In this document: piece after piece, positions 51,534 to 60,540 of the stretch | Numbering within the stretch: position 1 is the stretch's first letter | How the letters are laid out: each line of letters opens with the position of its first letter | Assembly (NCBI GenBank): GCA_016705245.1 | Contig: JADIYM010000002.1 | Span: 62,001 to 126,000 of the forward strand | From: Blastocatellia bacterium | GTDB taxonomy: Bacteria > Acidobacteriota > Blastocatellia > UBA7656 > JADIYM01 | Reading direction: 5' to 3' | Length of the DNA: 64,000 nucleotides | The notes under the pieces: generated by a model | What the model was told of the DNA's origin: nothing | What the model saw: the letters and a program-made list of their open reading frames with translations, nothing else | The model's database searches: none | Position numbers and translations under genes: made by a program

Positions 51534-53108
51534 ATGACTTTCGAGAACACCATCCTGACGCTCGTCATGTTCGTTCCGCTGCTCGGAGCGATTCTCGTGG
51601 CGCTGTACGGTCGATCCGAAGACGGGAATTCCGACGGAATCAAGAAGCTCGCGATCGGAGTCACGGTCGTCACTTTCGTCCTGTCGCTGCCTCTGGCGAT
51701 TCTCTTCGACGCGAAGTCAGCCGGGTACCAGTTCATCGCGCGCGCGGGCTGGATCGACGCCGCGGGCCTGAAGGTCGATTACCACGTGGGCATCGACGGA
51801 CTGAGCCTCTGGCTCGTCCTGCTGACGACGCTCATCATGCCGATCGCGCTGCTCGCATCCTACTCGGCGATCACGAAGCGGATTCGAGAGTACCTCGTCC
51901 TGATGCTCATCCTCGAGACGGGAATGATCGGCGTGTTCTGCGCGCTCGACATGTTCCTGTTCTACGTGTTCTGGGAAGTGATGCTCATCCCGATGTACCT
52001 CATCATCGGGGTCTGGGGAGGGGAACGCCGCATCTACGCGTCGATCAAATTCGTGCTCTACACGATGATCGGCTCGCTGCTCATGCTCGTCGCGATCATC
52101 GCCCTCTATCTGATGCACGGGAAGGCGACGGGCTTCTATACGTTCGACATTCCCCTCATCACGCAATCGATTGCCGCCGGGATGCTCATGATCCCGCTCG
52201 ACACGCAGCTTTGGCTCTTCGGCGCGTTCGCGATCGCGTTTCTCATCAAGGTGCCGCTATTCCCGTTCCATACGTGGCTGCCCGATGCGCACGTCGAGGC
52301 GCCGACGGCCGGTTCCGTGATCCTGGCTAGCGTCCTCCTGAAGATGGGCACCTACGGCCTGATGCGCTTCAACGTGCCGATGTTCTACGAGGCGTCGATT
52401 TCGCTCGCGCCGATCATCTGCGTGTTCGCTGTCTTCGGCATCGTGTATGGCGCTCTCGTGGCCATGGTGCAGCCCGACATCAAGAAACTCGTCGCGTATT
52501 CGTCTGTCAGCCACCTTGGATTCTGCGTGCTCGGCATCTTTTCGCTGACGTCGATGGGCATGCAGGGCGCGCTCTACCAGATGCTCGCGCACGGCCTTTC
52601 GACCGGCGCGCTCTTCCTGATCATCGGGATGATCTACGAGCGCCGCCATACACGGCAGATCTCGGAGTTCGGTGGACTGGCGACTCCGATGCCGCAGTTC
52701 TCGACGCTCTTCATGATCACGACGTTCGCCTCGATCGGACTGCCGCTGCTCTGCGGATTCGTTGGTGAGATTCTGGTGCTCATCGGGACGTTCACGTCGA
52801 CAACTCTCGAAGGCGCGAAGTGGTTTGCGGCGGTTGCGGCGACGGCGATGGTATGGGGCGCGGTCTACATGCTCTGGATGTTCCAGCGCGTCGTGATGGG
52901 CGACGTCACGAACCCCGAGAACGCGAAACTCCCCGATCTCAACCTTCGGGAGAAGGTCGTGCTCGTCCCCCTCGTCGTGCTCATGATCGTGATGGGTGTC
53001 TACCCGGTGTTCTTCACCAAGCGCAGTCAACCGGCGCTCGATGCCGCCATACAGAAGTCGTCCCCCGTGCCGCCGCAGAAGGCACAGGCGCCCGCGCGGA
53101 TGCCCTAA
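51534..53108 (+). CDS. nuoM: NADH-quinone oxidoreductase subunit M
   Basis: 524 residues, about 14 membrane helices. An antiporter-like proton pump subunit; the start blocks VDYHVGIDGLSLWLVLLTTL, FWEVMLIPMYLIIGVWGGER and KVPLFPFHTWLPDAHVEAPT are intact, as is the lysine-containing MVQPDIKKLVAYSSVSHLGF. The last 25 residues (PVPPQKAQAPARMP) are a Pro/Ala tail. Confidence 0.97.
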   Translation: MTFENTILTLVMFVPLLGAILVALYGRSEDGNSDGIKKLAIGVTVVTFVLSLPLAILFDAKSAGYQFIARAGWIDAAGLKVDYHVGIDGLSLWLVLLTTLIMPIALLASYSAITKRIREYLVLMLILETGMIGVFCALDMFLFYVFWEVMLIPMYLIIGVWGGERRIYASIKFVLYTMIGSLLMLVAIIALYLMHGKATGFYTFDIPLITQSIAAGMLMIPLDTQLWLFGAFAIAFLIKVPLFPFHTWLPDAHVEAPTAGSVILASVLLKMGTYGLMRFNVPMFYEASISLAPIICVFAVFGIVYGALVAMVQPDIKKLVAYSSVSHLGFCVLGIFSLTSMGMQGALYQMLAHGLSTGALFLIIGMIYERRHTRQISEFGGLATPMPQFSTLFMITTFASIGLPLLCGFVGEILVLIGTFTSTTLEGAKWFAAVAATAMVWGAVYMLWMFQRVVMGDVTNPENAKLPDLNLREKVVLVPLVVLMIVMGVYPVFFTKRSQPALDAAIQKSSPVPPQKAQAPARMP

Positions 53109-53126
53109 GGAAGCCACGAGCTGATC

Positions 53127-54599
53127 ATGGAGAAATACGTCAACTACATCACCATCCTGCCGGAGGCGATCGTCTCGCTGTTTGCCTTCGTCCTGATGCT
53201 CGTCGATGCCTATACGGGCGGCCGAAAGCGGAAACTCTACGCGTGGATCTCGCTCGGCGGGTTAGTTGCGGCGGGCGCCTCGATCGGCTGGATTGCGGTC
53301 CTTCTGTCGACGAATGCCTCGATGGCTCCGGTCTCCACCTATATGGGGATGCTGACGACTGACCCCTTCCGCCTGGCGTTCTCGACGATTGCACTCGTCG
53401 TATCGGCGTTGACCGTCCTCGCGTCGATGGCGTGGCTCGACGAAGACTCGCTCCCGGCCGGTGAGTTCCACACGCTCCTGATGTTCGCGACGGTCGGCAT
53501 GCTGCTCATGGCGTCTGCCGGCGATCTCGTAATGATCTTCCTCGGCCTCGAGATCCTCTCGATCGCAACATACGTGCTGGCCGGATATCGTCGACGCGAT
53601 CTGCGCTCGAACGAGGCGGGCCTCAAGTACTACATCCTCGGATCGTTCGCGACCGCGTTCCTGCTCTATGGCATGGCGCTGACGTACGGTGCGACGCGGA
53701 GCACGAGTCTCGAAGGCATTCGTCTGGCCATCACGAGCGGCAAGGTGGAGTGGACGTGGCTGCTCCTCGTTGGTGGCGCAATGATGCTCGTCGGACTCTG
53801 CTTCAAGATCTCAGCGGCACCGTTTCACGTCTGGACGCCGGATGTGTATGAGGGAGCGCCGTCGGTCGTGACCGGCTGGATGTCGACGGGGCCAAAGGCC
53901 GCGGCGTTTGCGGCGTTCCTCAAGATCTACATTGCCGTCTTCGCGGTCGGTGCTCCGATCCTCGGCCTGGCAGGGGCCACGCAGACGGCGCTGGCGATCA
54001 TCGCCGTGACGACGATGGTCGTCGGCAACGTCGTCGCGATGGTGCAGGACAACATCAAGCGGATGCTTGCCTACTCGTCGATAGCACACGCTGGGTACGC
54101 GCTGGTCGGCGTCATTGCCAACGACTGGCACTCGGTGGCGTTCTATCTGCTGTGTTATGGCGTGATGAACATCGGCGCCTTTGCGGTGGTGGCCGCCATC
54201 GGCCGCCGTTACGATCGCGAGACGATGCTCGACGATTACCGCGGTCTGGGTTGGGAGTCGCGAGGCCTTTCGATTGCTTTTGCGGTCTTCATGTTCAGTC
54301 TCGCCGGATTTCCGATGACCGCCGGGTTCATGGGCAAGTTCCTGGTCTTCAAGAGCGCGTGGGAGAAGGGCCTGTCGATGCTCGTCATCTTCGCGGTCCT
54401 AAACAGCGCCATTTCCGTCTACTACTACCTTCGCCCGATCGTGCTGATGTACTTCAGTGCGGCGCCCGACAGCGATCGTCGACGCTCGGTGCTTGGAGCA
54501 GCGGCGGTTGCGGCACTGGCGATTTCAGTCGCCGGCGTCTTCTATCTCGGAATGATGCCGGATGCGGTGCTGAAGTTCTTCGCACTCTCGGCAAAGTAG
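53127..54599 (+). CDS. nuoN: NADH-quinone oxidoreductase subunit N
   Basis: 490 residues, about 14 membrane helices. The third antiporter-like subunit with the blocks MIFLGLEILSIATYVLAGYR, KISAAPFHVWTPDVYEGAPS and MVQDNIKRMLAYSSIAHAGY. It ends the nuo run; the next gene, a small hypothetical one, starts 11 bases later and may be transcribed with it. Confidence 0.96.
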   Translation: MEKYVNYITILPEAIVSLFAFVLMLVDAYTGGRKRKLYAWISLGGLVAAGASIGWIAVLLSTNASMAPVSTYMGMLTTDPFRLAFSTIALVVSALTVLASMAWLDEDSLPAGEFHTLLMFATVGMLLMASAGDLVMIFLGLEILSIATYVLAGYRRRDLRSNEAGLKYYILGSFATAFLLYGMALTYGATRSTSLEGIRLAITSGKVEWTWLLLVGGAMMLVGLCFKISAAPFHVWTPDVYEGAPSVVTGWMSTGPKAAAFAAFLKIYIAVFAVGAPILGLAGATQTALAIIAVTTMVVGNVVAMVQDNIKRMLAYSSIAHAGYALVGVIANDWHSVAFYLLCYGVMNIGAFAVVAAIGRRYDRETMLDDYRGLGWESRGLSIAFAVFMFSLAGFPMTAGFMGKFLVFKSAWEKGLSMLVIFAVLNSAISVYYYLRPIVLMYFSAAPDSDRRRSVLGAAAVAALAISVAGVFYLGMMPDAVLKFFALSAK

Positions 54600-54609
54600 G
54601 TCACTCGTC

Positions 54610-55167
54610 GTGACGAGAGAGACTGGGCCGACTCCCATCGCGCGCGGCAGGGGGCCGCGGACGGTTCGCGCCGACGACATCGTCGCGGAGGTCGGCCGTC
54701 TGATGACTGGATCCACGGTGGCGGACGTGTACCGCGCCCGTGTTCTGTCGGACCGAACCCGCCGATACGAGCTGAATCTCGCGAAACCCCCGGCGAACGT
54801 CGAGATTCTGCACACCTTGCTTGGCATCGAGTTGAAAGTCGGTCGCCGCAGGCTGCTCTGTCCGGATCTCGCGACGGCGCGGTTCCTTCAGGTCTTTGCG
54901 CGCATTGGTGTTGGAGTCGTCGCAATTCCGTACGACATCACACAGGTCTCGCGTGCCGCCGATGAGCTCGAGAGCGCCTGGCACCGCGCGCTTCTGTTGG
55001 CCGAGCACGCATCGGCCGGACGCAGCGACCGACTGAGAGCTCGCGTTCGACGCGCTCTCGCCGCGCAACTGAGGGAAGCAGTCGTGGCCGCAGGAGCCGG
55101 CTCGAAGCGGCCGGCATTCCTGCAAAGCACGCGTCAGCGCGTTCCCGGTGGGTCGGCGCGCGGCTGA
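54610..55167 (+). CDS. Hypothetical protein at the end of the nuo run
   Basis: 185 residues. No membrane segment or signal sequence. An Arg-rich N terminus (VRADDIVAEVGRLMTGSTVA) leads into beta/helix patterns (RYELNLAKPPANVEILHTLL, LATARFLQVFARIGVGVVAI) and a strongly basic C terminus (RSDRLRARVRRALAAQLREA). Family not recognised. It starts (GTG) 11 bases after nuoN, so it may belong to the same transcript. Possibly a nucleic-acid-associated or assembly protein, but this is only guessed from charge. Confidence 0.55.
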   Translation: MTRETGPTPIARGRGPRTVRADDIVAEVGRLMTGSTVADVYRARVLSDRTRRYELNLAKPPANVEILHTLLGIELKVGRRRLLCPDLATARFLQVFARIGVGVVAIPYDITQVSRAADELESAWHRALLLAEHASAGRSDRLRARVRRALAAQLREAVVAAGAGSKRPAFLQSTRQRVPGGSARG

Positions 55168-55305
55168 TCGTGTTGTCATGACAAGCCGGGACGTCCGCGA
55201 AGCGTCGGTGATTCGGGATCCGTTCACGGAAACTGAACGGCGCGTTCGAGACTCACGCAGACGTCGATGCACGAGCGTCCAGAGATCGGCGTAGCGCACC
55301 GCGTG

Positions 55306-55311
55306 TATACT
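55306..55311 (+). promoter_or_regulatory. Possible -10 box before the HtrA gene
   Basis: TATACT preceded by GTG (a TG-extended type) lies 31 bases before the chosen start. No clear -35 box is found at the right distance. It sits in a 175-base gap after the hypothetical gene. Confidence 0.35.
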
Positions 55312-55342
55312 TCTCGAGAGTTCTTTCAAGGGGGTGGATCGA

Positions 55343-56536
55343 GTGGTCACGCTGTCCTTTCGCAAGCTTGTCGCGGTCGTCGCGACCTCGGCGGCCATCG
55401 GTACTTTCGGCGCGGTCGGGATCATACGATTCGCTGGCGTGCCGATCGCTTCGACGCCCGCAGCCTCGAGTCTCGCCGGCACGTCCGGCGTCGAGCCCGT
55501 GGTGCTCGCCGATCCGTCGGTCGCTTCCGACGAGCTCAACAACATCGAGATCTACCGGGCCGTGTCGCCTGGAGTCGTCAACATCACCACGAAGGCGATG
55601 ATCGACTCTTTTTTTGGGGCTTATCCGCAGCAGGGGAGCGGGTCCGGCGCGATCATAGACATCGAGGGTCAGCGTGTCGTCCTGACGAACTTTCACGTCG
55701 TTCAGGATGTCCTGGCAGCTGGCGGCTCGCAGTCATCCATCGAGGTTTCTCTCGCCGACAAGACAACCTACCCGGCTCGGGTGATCGGCGTGGATCCGGA
55801 CCACGATCTCGCGGTGCTTCGCCTGGAAGCGCCCGTTGATCGGCTCAGGACCGTTCCACTTGGATCGTCGACTGGCCTCAAGGTCGGCCAGAAAGTTCTT
55901 GCGATCGGCAATCCCTTCGGTCTCGACAGCACACTCACGACCGGAGTCATCAGCGCCCTCGAACGGCCGCTTCGGTCGCCGTCGGGCGAACAGATCGCCG
56001 GCGTCATCCAGACGGACGCCGCCATCAATCCGGGAAACTCCGGCGGACCGCTGCTGAACTCTCGCGGCGAGATGATCGGCATCAATACGGCCATTGCGGG
56101 AGCCTCGGGCGGCAACGTCGGCATCGGCTTCGCCGTTCCGGTCGATATCGCCAAGCGCATTGTTCCGGATCTGCTCACCAACGGGCGTGTCGCGCGGGCC
56201 TTTCTAGGAATTGCCTATCGTCCGGTTGACCGGCGGGTCATCCGGGCCCTCGGTCTCGACGCGAGTGCAGTCGGTCTGCTTGTCACTGGTGTCGAGCCCG
56301 GAAGTCCCGCGGCCCGAGCAGGAGTGCGAGGGTTACAGCAGTCCTCCGGATCGTATGTCGTCGGGGACATCGTCGTGTCGATCGATGGTCGTCCTGTTCG
56401 CGAGCAGGACGACCTTTCGTTCGTGCTCAACCAGAAGCGACCTGGTGACCGCATCACCGTTGAGATCGTTCGCGCCGGACGACCGGCGAGGCTGCAGGTA
56501 ACCCTCGCCGAAGCGCCATCGCGCCGGCGGGCCTGA
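55343..56536 (+). CDS. HtrA/DegP-type serine protease with one PDZ domain
   Basis: 397 residues from the GTG at 55343, which has AAGGGGG about eight bases upstream; an earlier GTG at 55334 overlaps that site. An N-terminal membrane anchor (LVAVVATSAAIGTFGAVGI) is followed by a trypsin-like domain with the catalytic His in VLTNFHVVQD, Asp in DPDHDLAVLRL and Ser in NPGNSGGPLLN, then one PDZ domain (LGIAYRPVDRRVIRALGLDA, GDIVVSIDGRPV, LNQKRPGDRITVEI). It degrades misfolded envelope proteins and acts outside the inner membrane. Possible hairpins follow the stop. Confidence 0.93.
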   Translation: MVTLSFRKLVAVVATSAAIGTFGAVGIIRFAGVPIASTPAASSLAGTSGVEPVVLADPSVASDELNNIEIYRAVSPGVVNITTKAMIDSFFGAYPQQGSGSGAIIDIEGQRVVLTNFHVVQDVLAAGGSQSSIEVSLADKTTYPARVIGVDPDHDLAVLRLEAPVDRLRTVPLGSSTGLKVGQKVLAIGNPFGLDSTLTTGVISALERPLRSPSGEQIAGVIQTDAAINPGNSGGPLLNSRGEMIGINTAIAGASGGNVGIGFAVPVDIAKRIVPDLLTNGRVARAFLGIAYRPVDRRVIRALGLDASAVGLLVTGVEPGSPAARAGVRGLQQSSGSYVVGDIVVSIDGRPVREQDDLSFVLNQKRPGDRITVEIVRAGRPARLQVTLAEAPSRRRA

Positions 56537-56547
56537 GCGAGAAGTCG

Positions 56548-56574
56548 GGGCGCGATCACTTCCTGGTCGCGCCC
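56548..56574 (+). terminator. Hairpin after the HtrA gene
   Basis: An 8-bp stem GGGCGCGA/TCGCGCCC (56548-56555 with 56567-56574) begins 12 bases after the stop codon. A second hairpin with a 9-bp stem lies at 56590-56624. Neither has a clean T-tract, so termination is only probable. Confidence 0.45.
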
Positions 56575-56641
56575 GAATTCGACCGCACGATCACGACGCG
56601 ACGAACTGGTTCCGTCGTCGTGATGGGGTCGTAGGGCTTTC

Positions 56642-56670
56642 TTGCCTCGCCCTACCTTTCGTGCTAACTT
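56642..56670 (+). promoter_or_regulatory. Possible promoter of sppA
   Basis: TTGCCT (56642-56647), 17 bases, then TAACTT (56665-56670) preceded by TGC (extended -10 pattern). It lies about 95 bases before the sppA start. Confidence 0.4.
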
Positions 56671-56762
56671 CTTCCATCGTCGAGTCTTAAGCGAAACATC
56701 ACATCCCTTGCGGCGTAGTACCGGCGTCTATTTCCGGTCGGGCAAGGGGGACTTCCAACACC

Positions 56763-57686
56763 ATGGAGAAGCGCCATCTCACGCGCGTGATCGCGGTCGC
56801 GGTCATCGCGCTCATTGTTTTCGCCGTCGCCATTGCGGCCGTGGCGCTCGGTATGTCCCAGGGCGGCGGGTTATTCGGACCGACCGGAGATCGCGTGGCG
56901 ATGGTCCGGGTGAACGGCGTGATCTACGACTCGAGGTCGGTAATCGCGCACCTTCAGCGGTATGCGAATGACGATCGCGTCAAGGCCATCGTCCTGCGAG
57001 TGGATTCGCCGGGAGGCGGCGTTGCGGCATCGCAAGAGATCTACCAGGAACTCGTTCGGCTTCGTCAGGAGAAGAACAAGACGATCGTGGTCTCGATGGG
57101 AAGCGTGGCGGCATCCGGGGGGTATTACCTGGCCTGCGGGGCCAACCACGTCGTCGCGAATCCGGGCACGGTCACGGGCTCGATCGGTGTGATTGCCGAG
57201 TGGTACAACTACGGATCCCTGCTCGACATGGCGGGGCTCAAGCCCGAGCTCGTCAAGAGCGGCGCTCTCAAGGACATCGGATCGCCGGTGCGTCCGATGA
57301 CGCCGGAAGAACGGGTGGTGCTGCAGTCGATGATCGACCGAATGTACAACCAGTTCGTCGGCGTCGTCGTGGAAGCGCGCGCGGGCAAACAGGGTCTGGA
57401 TGAAACGAAGATTCGTGCGCTTGCCGACGGGAGAGTGTTCACGGGAGACGAGGCATTCGAGAACGGGCTCGTCGACGAGTTGGGTAACGAACGCACGGCG
57501 ATTCTCGCGGCCGCAAAGCTGGTTGGAATCAACGGGGAACCGGTCGTCGTCGAGCCGCCGGTCCAGAAGTCATTCACGCTGCTCGATCTCCTGACGGAAA
57601 CGGACGTGACGGAGTTGACCGCGAAGGGTCTGCCAGGCGGATCGCCGTCGGGTGCGTCGATGCAATTCGGCTACATCTGGAAATGA
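56763..57686 (+). CDS. sppA: Signal peptide peptidase SppA
   Basis: 307 residues, the short (single-domain, SppA36K-type) form. An N-terminal membrane helix (VIAVAVIALIVFAVAIAAVA) is followed by a protease domain with the serine nucleophile in MGSVAASGGYYLACGA and the catalytic lysine in LVKSGALKDIGSPVRP. The IVLRVDSPGGGVAASQEIYQ motif is typical. It digests leftover signal peptides in the membrane. It precedes an HU-type gene. Confidence 0.94.
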   Translation: MEKRHLTRVIAVAVIALIVFAVAIAAVALGMSQGGGLFGPTGDRVAMVRVNGVIYDSRSVIAHLQRYANDDRVKAIVLRVDSPGGGVAASQEIYQELVRLRQEKNKTIVVSMGSVAASGGYYLACGANHVVANPGTVTGSIGVIAEWYNYGSLLDMAGLKPELVKSGALKDIGSPVRPMTPEERVVLQSMIDRMYNQFVGVVVEARAGKQGLDETKIRALADGRVFTGDEAFENGLVDELGNERTAILAAAKLVGINGEPVVVEPPVQKSFTLLDLLTETDVTELTAKGLPGGSPSGASMQFGYIWK

Positions 57687-57733
57687 CTCGGCGTCGAGGC
57701 GAGTTTGAACGTGATGGAAAGTGAGGAAAAACG

Positions 57734-58063
57734 ATGACGAAAGCTGAGCTGGTCGAAGAAGTTGCCCGCGCTGCAGAGCTGACGAAGAAAGACTCGGAGG
57801 TCATCGTCGACGAGGTCTTCAAGAGCATCATCACCTCGCTCAACACCGGCGAGAAAATCGAGCTTCGCGGCTTCGGTTCGTTCCGCGTACGTGAGCGCGG
57901 CCCTCGGCGCGGGCGGAATCCGAAAACCGGCGACCCGGTCGACATTCCTGCGAAGCGCGTGCCGTACTTCAAGCCCGGCAAGTTCCTCAAGGAAATGATC
58001 AACCGGGATGCTGACGGGAACCTTATTCCGGGATCTCTCGATTTCGACGACGACGGGGAATAG
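57734..58063 (+). CDS. HU/IHF family DNA-binding protein
   Basis: 109 residues. The family core is complete: MTKAELVEEVARAAELTKKD, helix, KIELRGFGSFRVRERGPRRG, then RNPKTGDPVDIPAKRVPYFK with the DNA-intercalating arm. It bends DNA in the nucleoid. HU and IHF are not distinguished with certainty, although the RNPKTG arm and Pro region are closer to IHF-type. A 20-residue acidic tail (DADGNLIPGSLDFDDDGE) is unusual. Ribosome site GTGAGGA lies before the ATG. Confidence 0.93.
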   Translation: MTKAELVEEVARAAELTKKDSEVIVDEVFKSIITSLNTGEKIELRGFGSFRVRERGPRRGRNPKTGDPVDIPAKRVPYFKPGKFLKEMINRDADGNLIPGSLDFDDDGE

Positions 58064-58121
58064 CGCCGGCGACGGCGGGATGTCGCGATTCGCTCGACGA
58101 CGTCCGGAGGCAGGCTGGGCA

Positions 58122-58619
58122 ATGGATTTTGTCTGGAGCCCGTGGCGGTATCATTACATTCGCGCAAACGCCGATGGCGTTCTCTCTCCGGGCGGCTGTG
58201 TCTTTTGCCACGCACCGGCGGTCGACGATCCTTCGAGCACGCTCGTCGTCGCCCGGGAATCGCTCGCGTACGTGATCCTAAATCTCTACCCCTACACGAG
58301 CGGGCATCTCATGATCGTGCCGTACGCGCACGTCTCGACAATCCTCGAGCTTGATGCCGAGACGCTTTCCGAGATGATGATGCTCGTTCAGCGCTCGCAG
58401 CGGGCGCTCGATGCGACGTATGCGCCGGACGGATATAACATCGGCATGAACATCGGAAAGGCGGCTGGGGCCGGCATCGCGAACCACGTGCATCTGCACG
58501 TCGTCCCGCGGTGGGCCGGCGATGCGAATTTCATGTCCGTCATTGGTGAAACACGCGTGGTGCCTGAAGAAATGGCGGTCACGTACGAGAAGCTTGTCGC
58601 CGCATTCGCGGCCGAGTAG
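58122..58619 (+). CDS. HIT family protein
   Basis: 165 residues. The HIT motif is HVHLHVVPRWAGD (catalytic His triad), and the segment GGCVFCHAPAV is the typical N-terminal zinc-site region. Related proteins are nucleotide hydrolases or AP4A phosphorylases. The start at 58122 (MDFVWSPWRYHYI) fits the family; an ATG at 58080 adds an Arg-rich 14 residues. It lies 58 bases after the HU gene. Confidence 0.9.
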   Translation: MDFVWSPWRYHYIRANADGVLSPGGCVFCHAPAVDDPSSTLVVARESLAYVILNLYPYTSGHLMIVPYAHVSTILELDAETLSEMMMLVQRSQRALDATYAPDGYNIGMNIGKAAGAGIANHVHLHVVPRWAGDANFMSVIGETRVVPEEMAVTYEKLVAAFAAE

Positions 58620-58636
58620 GTGCAGGAGGTGCGGCC

Positions 58637-59668
58637 ATGTTCGGCTGCCGGGTTCGAAGTATCGCGGTCTGTATTACCTGTCTACTTGCTCTGTCGGCAG
58701 CGGCATCGAGGAATCTCGGGCTCGCACAGAGCGAGTCAAGCGCGCAGTCGAGCTCGGTGAATGGCTTCATCGAGTTCGAAGGCGGAGGTCGACCCACGGA
58801 GCGGCTGGAAATCTACGTCCAGACCCCGACTGGTGGCAGCAGGTTCAGGATCTTCTCGGACCCAGGCGGAACGTTCTTCATTCGTTCGCTTCGACAGGGA
58901 ACCTACGAATTCAACGTGAAAGTCCCCAGGACGTGGCCGTATTCGGAGGGATATGCGGAACTGATCCTCCTGGGCTCGCCCAGATCCTCAACGACCTACA
59001 CTGTGACGGTCTATCTGAAGCGAAAGCTCGGTCCGGGCATCACCGGAGTGTCCGGGCGCACGATGACCGCACAGGAAACGGACGAGAAGGTCGCGAAGGA
59101 GGCCAGGCGGCATTATCGACGCGGCGTCGACGCGGCCAGAGCATCGAAGAGCTCCGAGGCAATTGCCAGCTTTCGAAAGGCGCTCGAGATCGAGCCGGAG
59201 TATCTCTTCGCGCTTAATGATCTCGGCGTCCAGCTTACGAAGAGGGGATCGTACGATGAGGCGATCGATGTGCTTAGGCTTGCGGCAAAGCTGGCTCCGA
59301 AGTCGTATCCGCCGCGCCTGAACCTGGCGCTGGCCCTGTTGCTCGCGAATCGGAACGACGAAGCAGCAATCGAGATCGGGCTTGCAATGGAACTGGATTC
59401 CTCGGCCGCGGAAGCTCCATTCCTTTCCGGGATCCTCGAGCGACGCCGCGGGAATCGTGAATCGGCCGTGGCCGCATTTCAGAAGGCGTACGAGCTCGGC
59501 GGAGTCGACGTCATCTTCTCTCAATACGAGCTCGGCCAGCTCTACGAAGAGTTGAACCAGCCGGAGGCGGCGGCCCGCGCGTATCGGATTTTCCTTCAGT
59601 TCGTGCAGCGTGGACCGCAGGCTGAACGTGCCCGGCGACAGCTCAAGACGCTCGACCTGGCGGCTTGA
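58637..59668 (+). CDS. Secreted TPR protein
   Basis: 343 residues. A signal sequence (VRSIAVCITCLLALSAAASR) leads into a beta-rich domain resembling a carboxypeptidase-regulatory module (residues about 40-135: NGFIEFEGGGRPTERLEIYV, GGTFFIRSLRQGTYEFNVKV), then TPR units (AIASFRKALEIEPEYLFALN, EAIDVLRLAAKLAPKSYPPR, AYELGGVDVIFSQYELGQLY). Probably periplasmic, with a possible role in envelope assembly. It starts 17 bases after the HIT gene stops. Confidence 0.75.
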   Translation: MFGCRVRSIAVCITCLLALSAAASRNLGLAQSESSAQSSSVNGFIEFEGGGRPTERLEIYVQTPTGGSRFRIFSDPGGTFFIRSLRQGTYEFNVKVPRTWPYSEGYAELILLGSPRSSTTYTVTVYLKRKLGPGITGVSGRTMTAQETDEKVAKEARRHYRRGVDAARASKSSEAIASFRKALEIEPEYLFALNDLGVQLTKRGSYDEAIDVLRLAAKLAPKSYPPRLNLALALLLANRNDEAAIEIGLAMELDSSAAEAPFLSGILERRRGNRESAVAAFQKAYELGGVDVIFSQYELGQLYEELNQPEAAARAYRIFLQFVQRGPQAERARRQLKTLDLAA

Positions 59669-59677
59669 CGAGAGGAG

Positions 59678-60460
59678 ATGGACACCTCGACTGCAGCCGG
59701 GTTCGTACTGGGTTTCGACGTCGCGCCGGACGTCTCGTTTGTGGCCGGCGGCGTCGTCGGGCTCGGCCTGGCTTTTCTAGTTGTCGCCGGAATTGCAGTC
59801 GTTCTGCTGGCGATCAAGAGAAGTCTGGTGAACGCGTGCCCGGTGGGACTGAGGTTTCACGATGCCATCGTGGAGTCCTACCCCGAGCTCGACCACCAGA
59901 GCCTTTCCAGTTACACGGAGGGCCTCGAAGAGCTCGGATTCGCGCCCCTCGCGGATTACACGATCTCGGCTGAGCAGGGAACCGTACAGCCTGGGTTTGC
60001 CCGACTCTTCGGGAACGAACAGCTCGCGTGTTACGCCGAGATCAATCAGCTCTTTCCGGTAACGGCGACCGTACCAATGCGAGTCGTCTTCGTGTCGCGG
60101 TTCACCGAGGATTGGAGCGCCGTAACTACAGATCGTGTCGCCGACGCGGGGGTCTGGCTGCTTCGAAGGCCCACGGGATGCTGGCGTTCGGTACCAGGTG
60201 AGTCCGTCGCGAACCTGCTCGCAATCCACGCCGATCTGTGTCGAATCGTCCTGGACCAGACGCGATGCAGGGTACATCGGCCGGTATCTTCGGAGAACTG
60301 GTACGATGAAGAGCGTCGAAACGCAGTGACGGTTCGCCAGTGCATTGAGAAGCGCAACGTACTCGTGCTGCTCTGGGAATACTTCACCTTCTCGGGCCGG
60401 ACAGAGTGGCTCGGACGTCTGATTCCCGCAAGGTCCAATGCCAGCAACGATTACAATTGA
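59678..60460 (+). CDS. Membrane-anchored protein of unknown function
   Basis: 260 residues with one membrane helix near the N terminus (GLGLAFLVVAGIAVVLLAIK) followed by a soluble domain of about 200 residues rich in Cys/Trp (CPVGLRFHDAIVESYPELDH, WSAVTTDRVADAGVWLLRRP). Family not recognised. Five cysteines are present but no obvious pairing motif. It starts nine bases after the TPR protein ends, so the two may be an operon. Confidence 0.55.
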   Translation: MDTSTAAGFVLGFDVAPDVSFVAGGVVGLGLAFLVVAGIAVVLLAIKRSLVNACPVGLRFHDAIVESYPELDHQSLSSYTEGLEELGFAPLADYTISAEQGTVQPGFARLFGNEQLACYAEINQLFPVTATVPMRVVFVSRFTEDWSAVTTDRVADAGVWLLRRPTGCWRSVPGESVANLLAIHADLCRIVLDQTRCRVHRPVSSENWYDEERRNAVTVRQCIEKRNVLVLLWEYFTFSGRTEWLGRLIPARSNASNDYN

Positions 60461-60485
60461 TTACAAGTCATCTCGGACCCGGTTA

Positions 60486-60514
60486 TTGACCGCCTCGAGT
60501 CGCTTTGCTACCTT
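60486..60514 (+). promoter_or_regulatory. Promoter of the 27-residue membrane peptide
   Basis: TTGACC (60486-60491), 17 bases, then TACCTT (60509-60514) preceded by TGC, an extended -10 pattern. It lies 26 bases before the small gene. Confidence 0.5.
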
Positions 60515-60540
60515 AGCGCTCGCGAGAAAGGAGGCGGCCG

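Noticed and set aside
58640..58680. A tRNA-like GGTTCGA block
   Set aside because: The bases GGGTTCGAAG lie in the signal sequence of the TPR protein, with no acceptor or D-arm partners around them.
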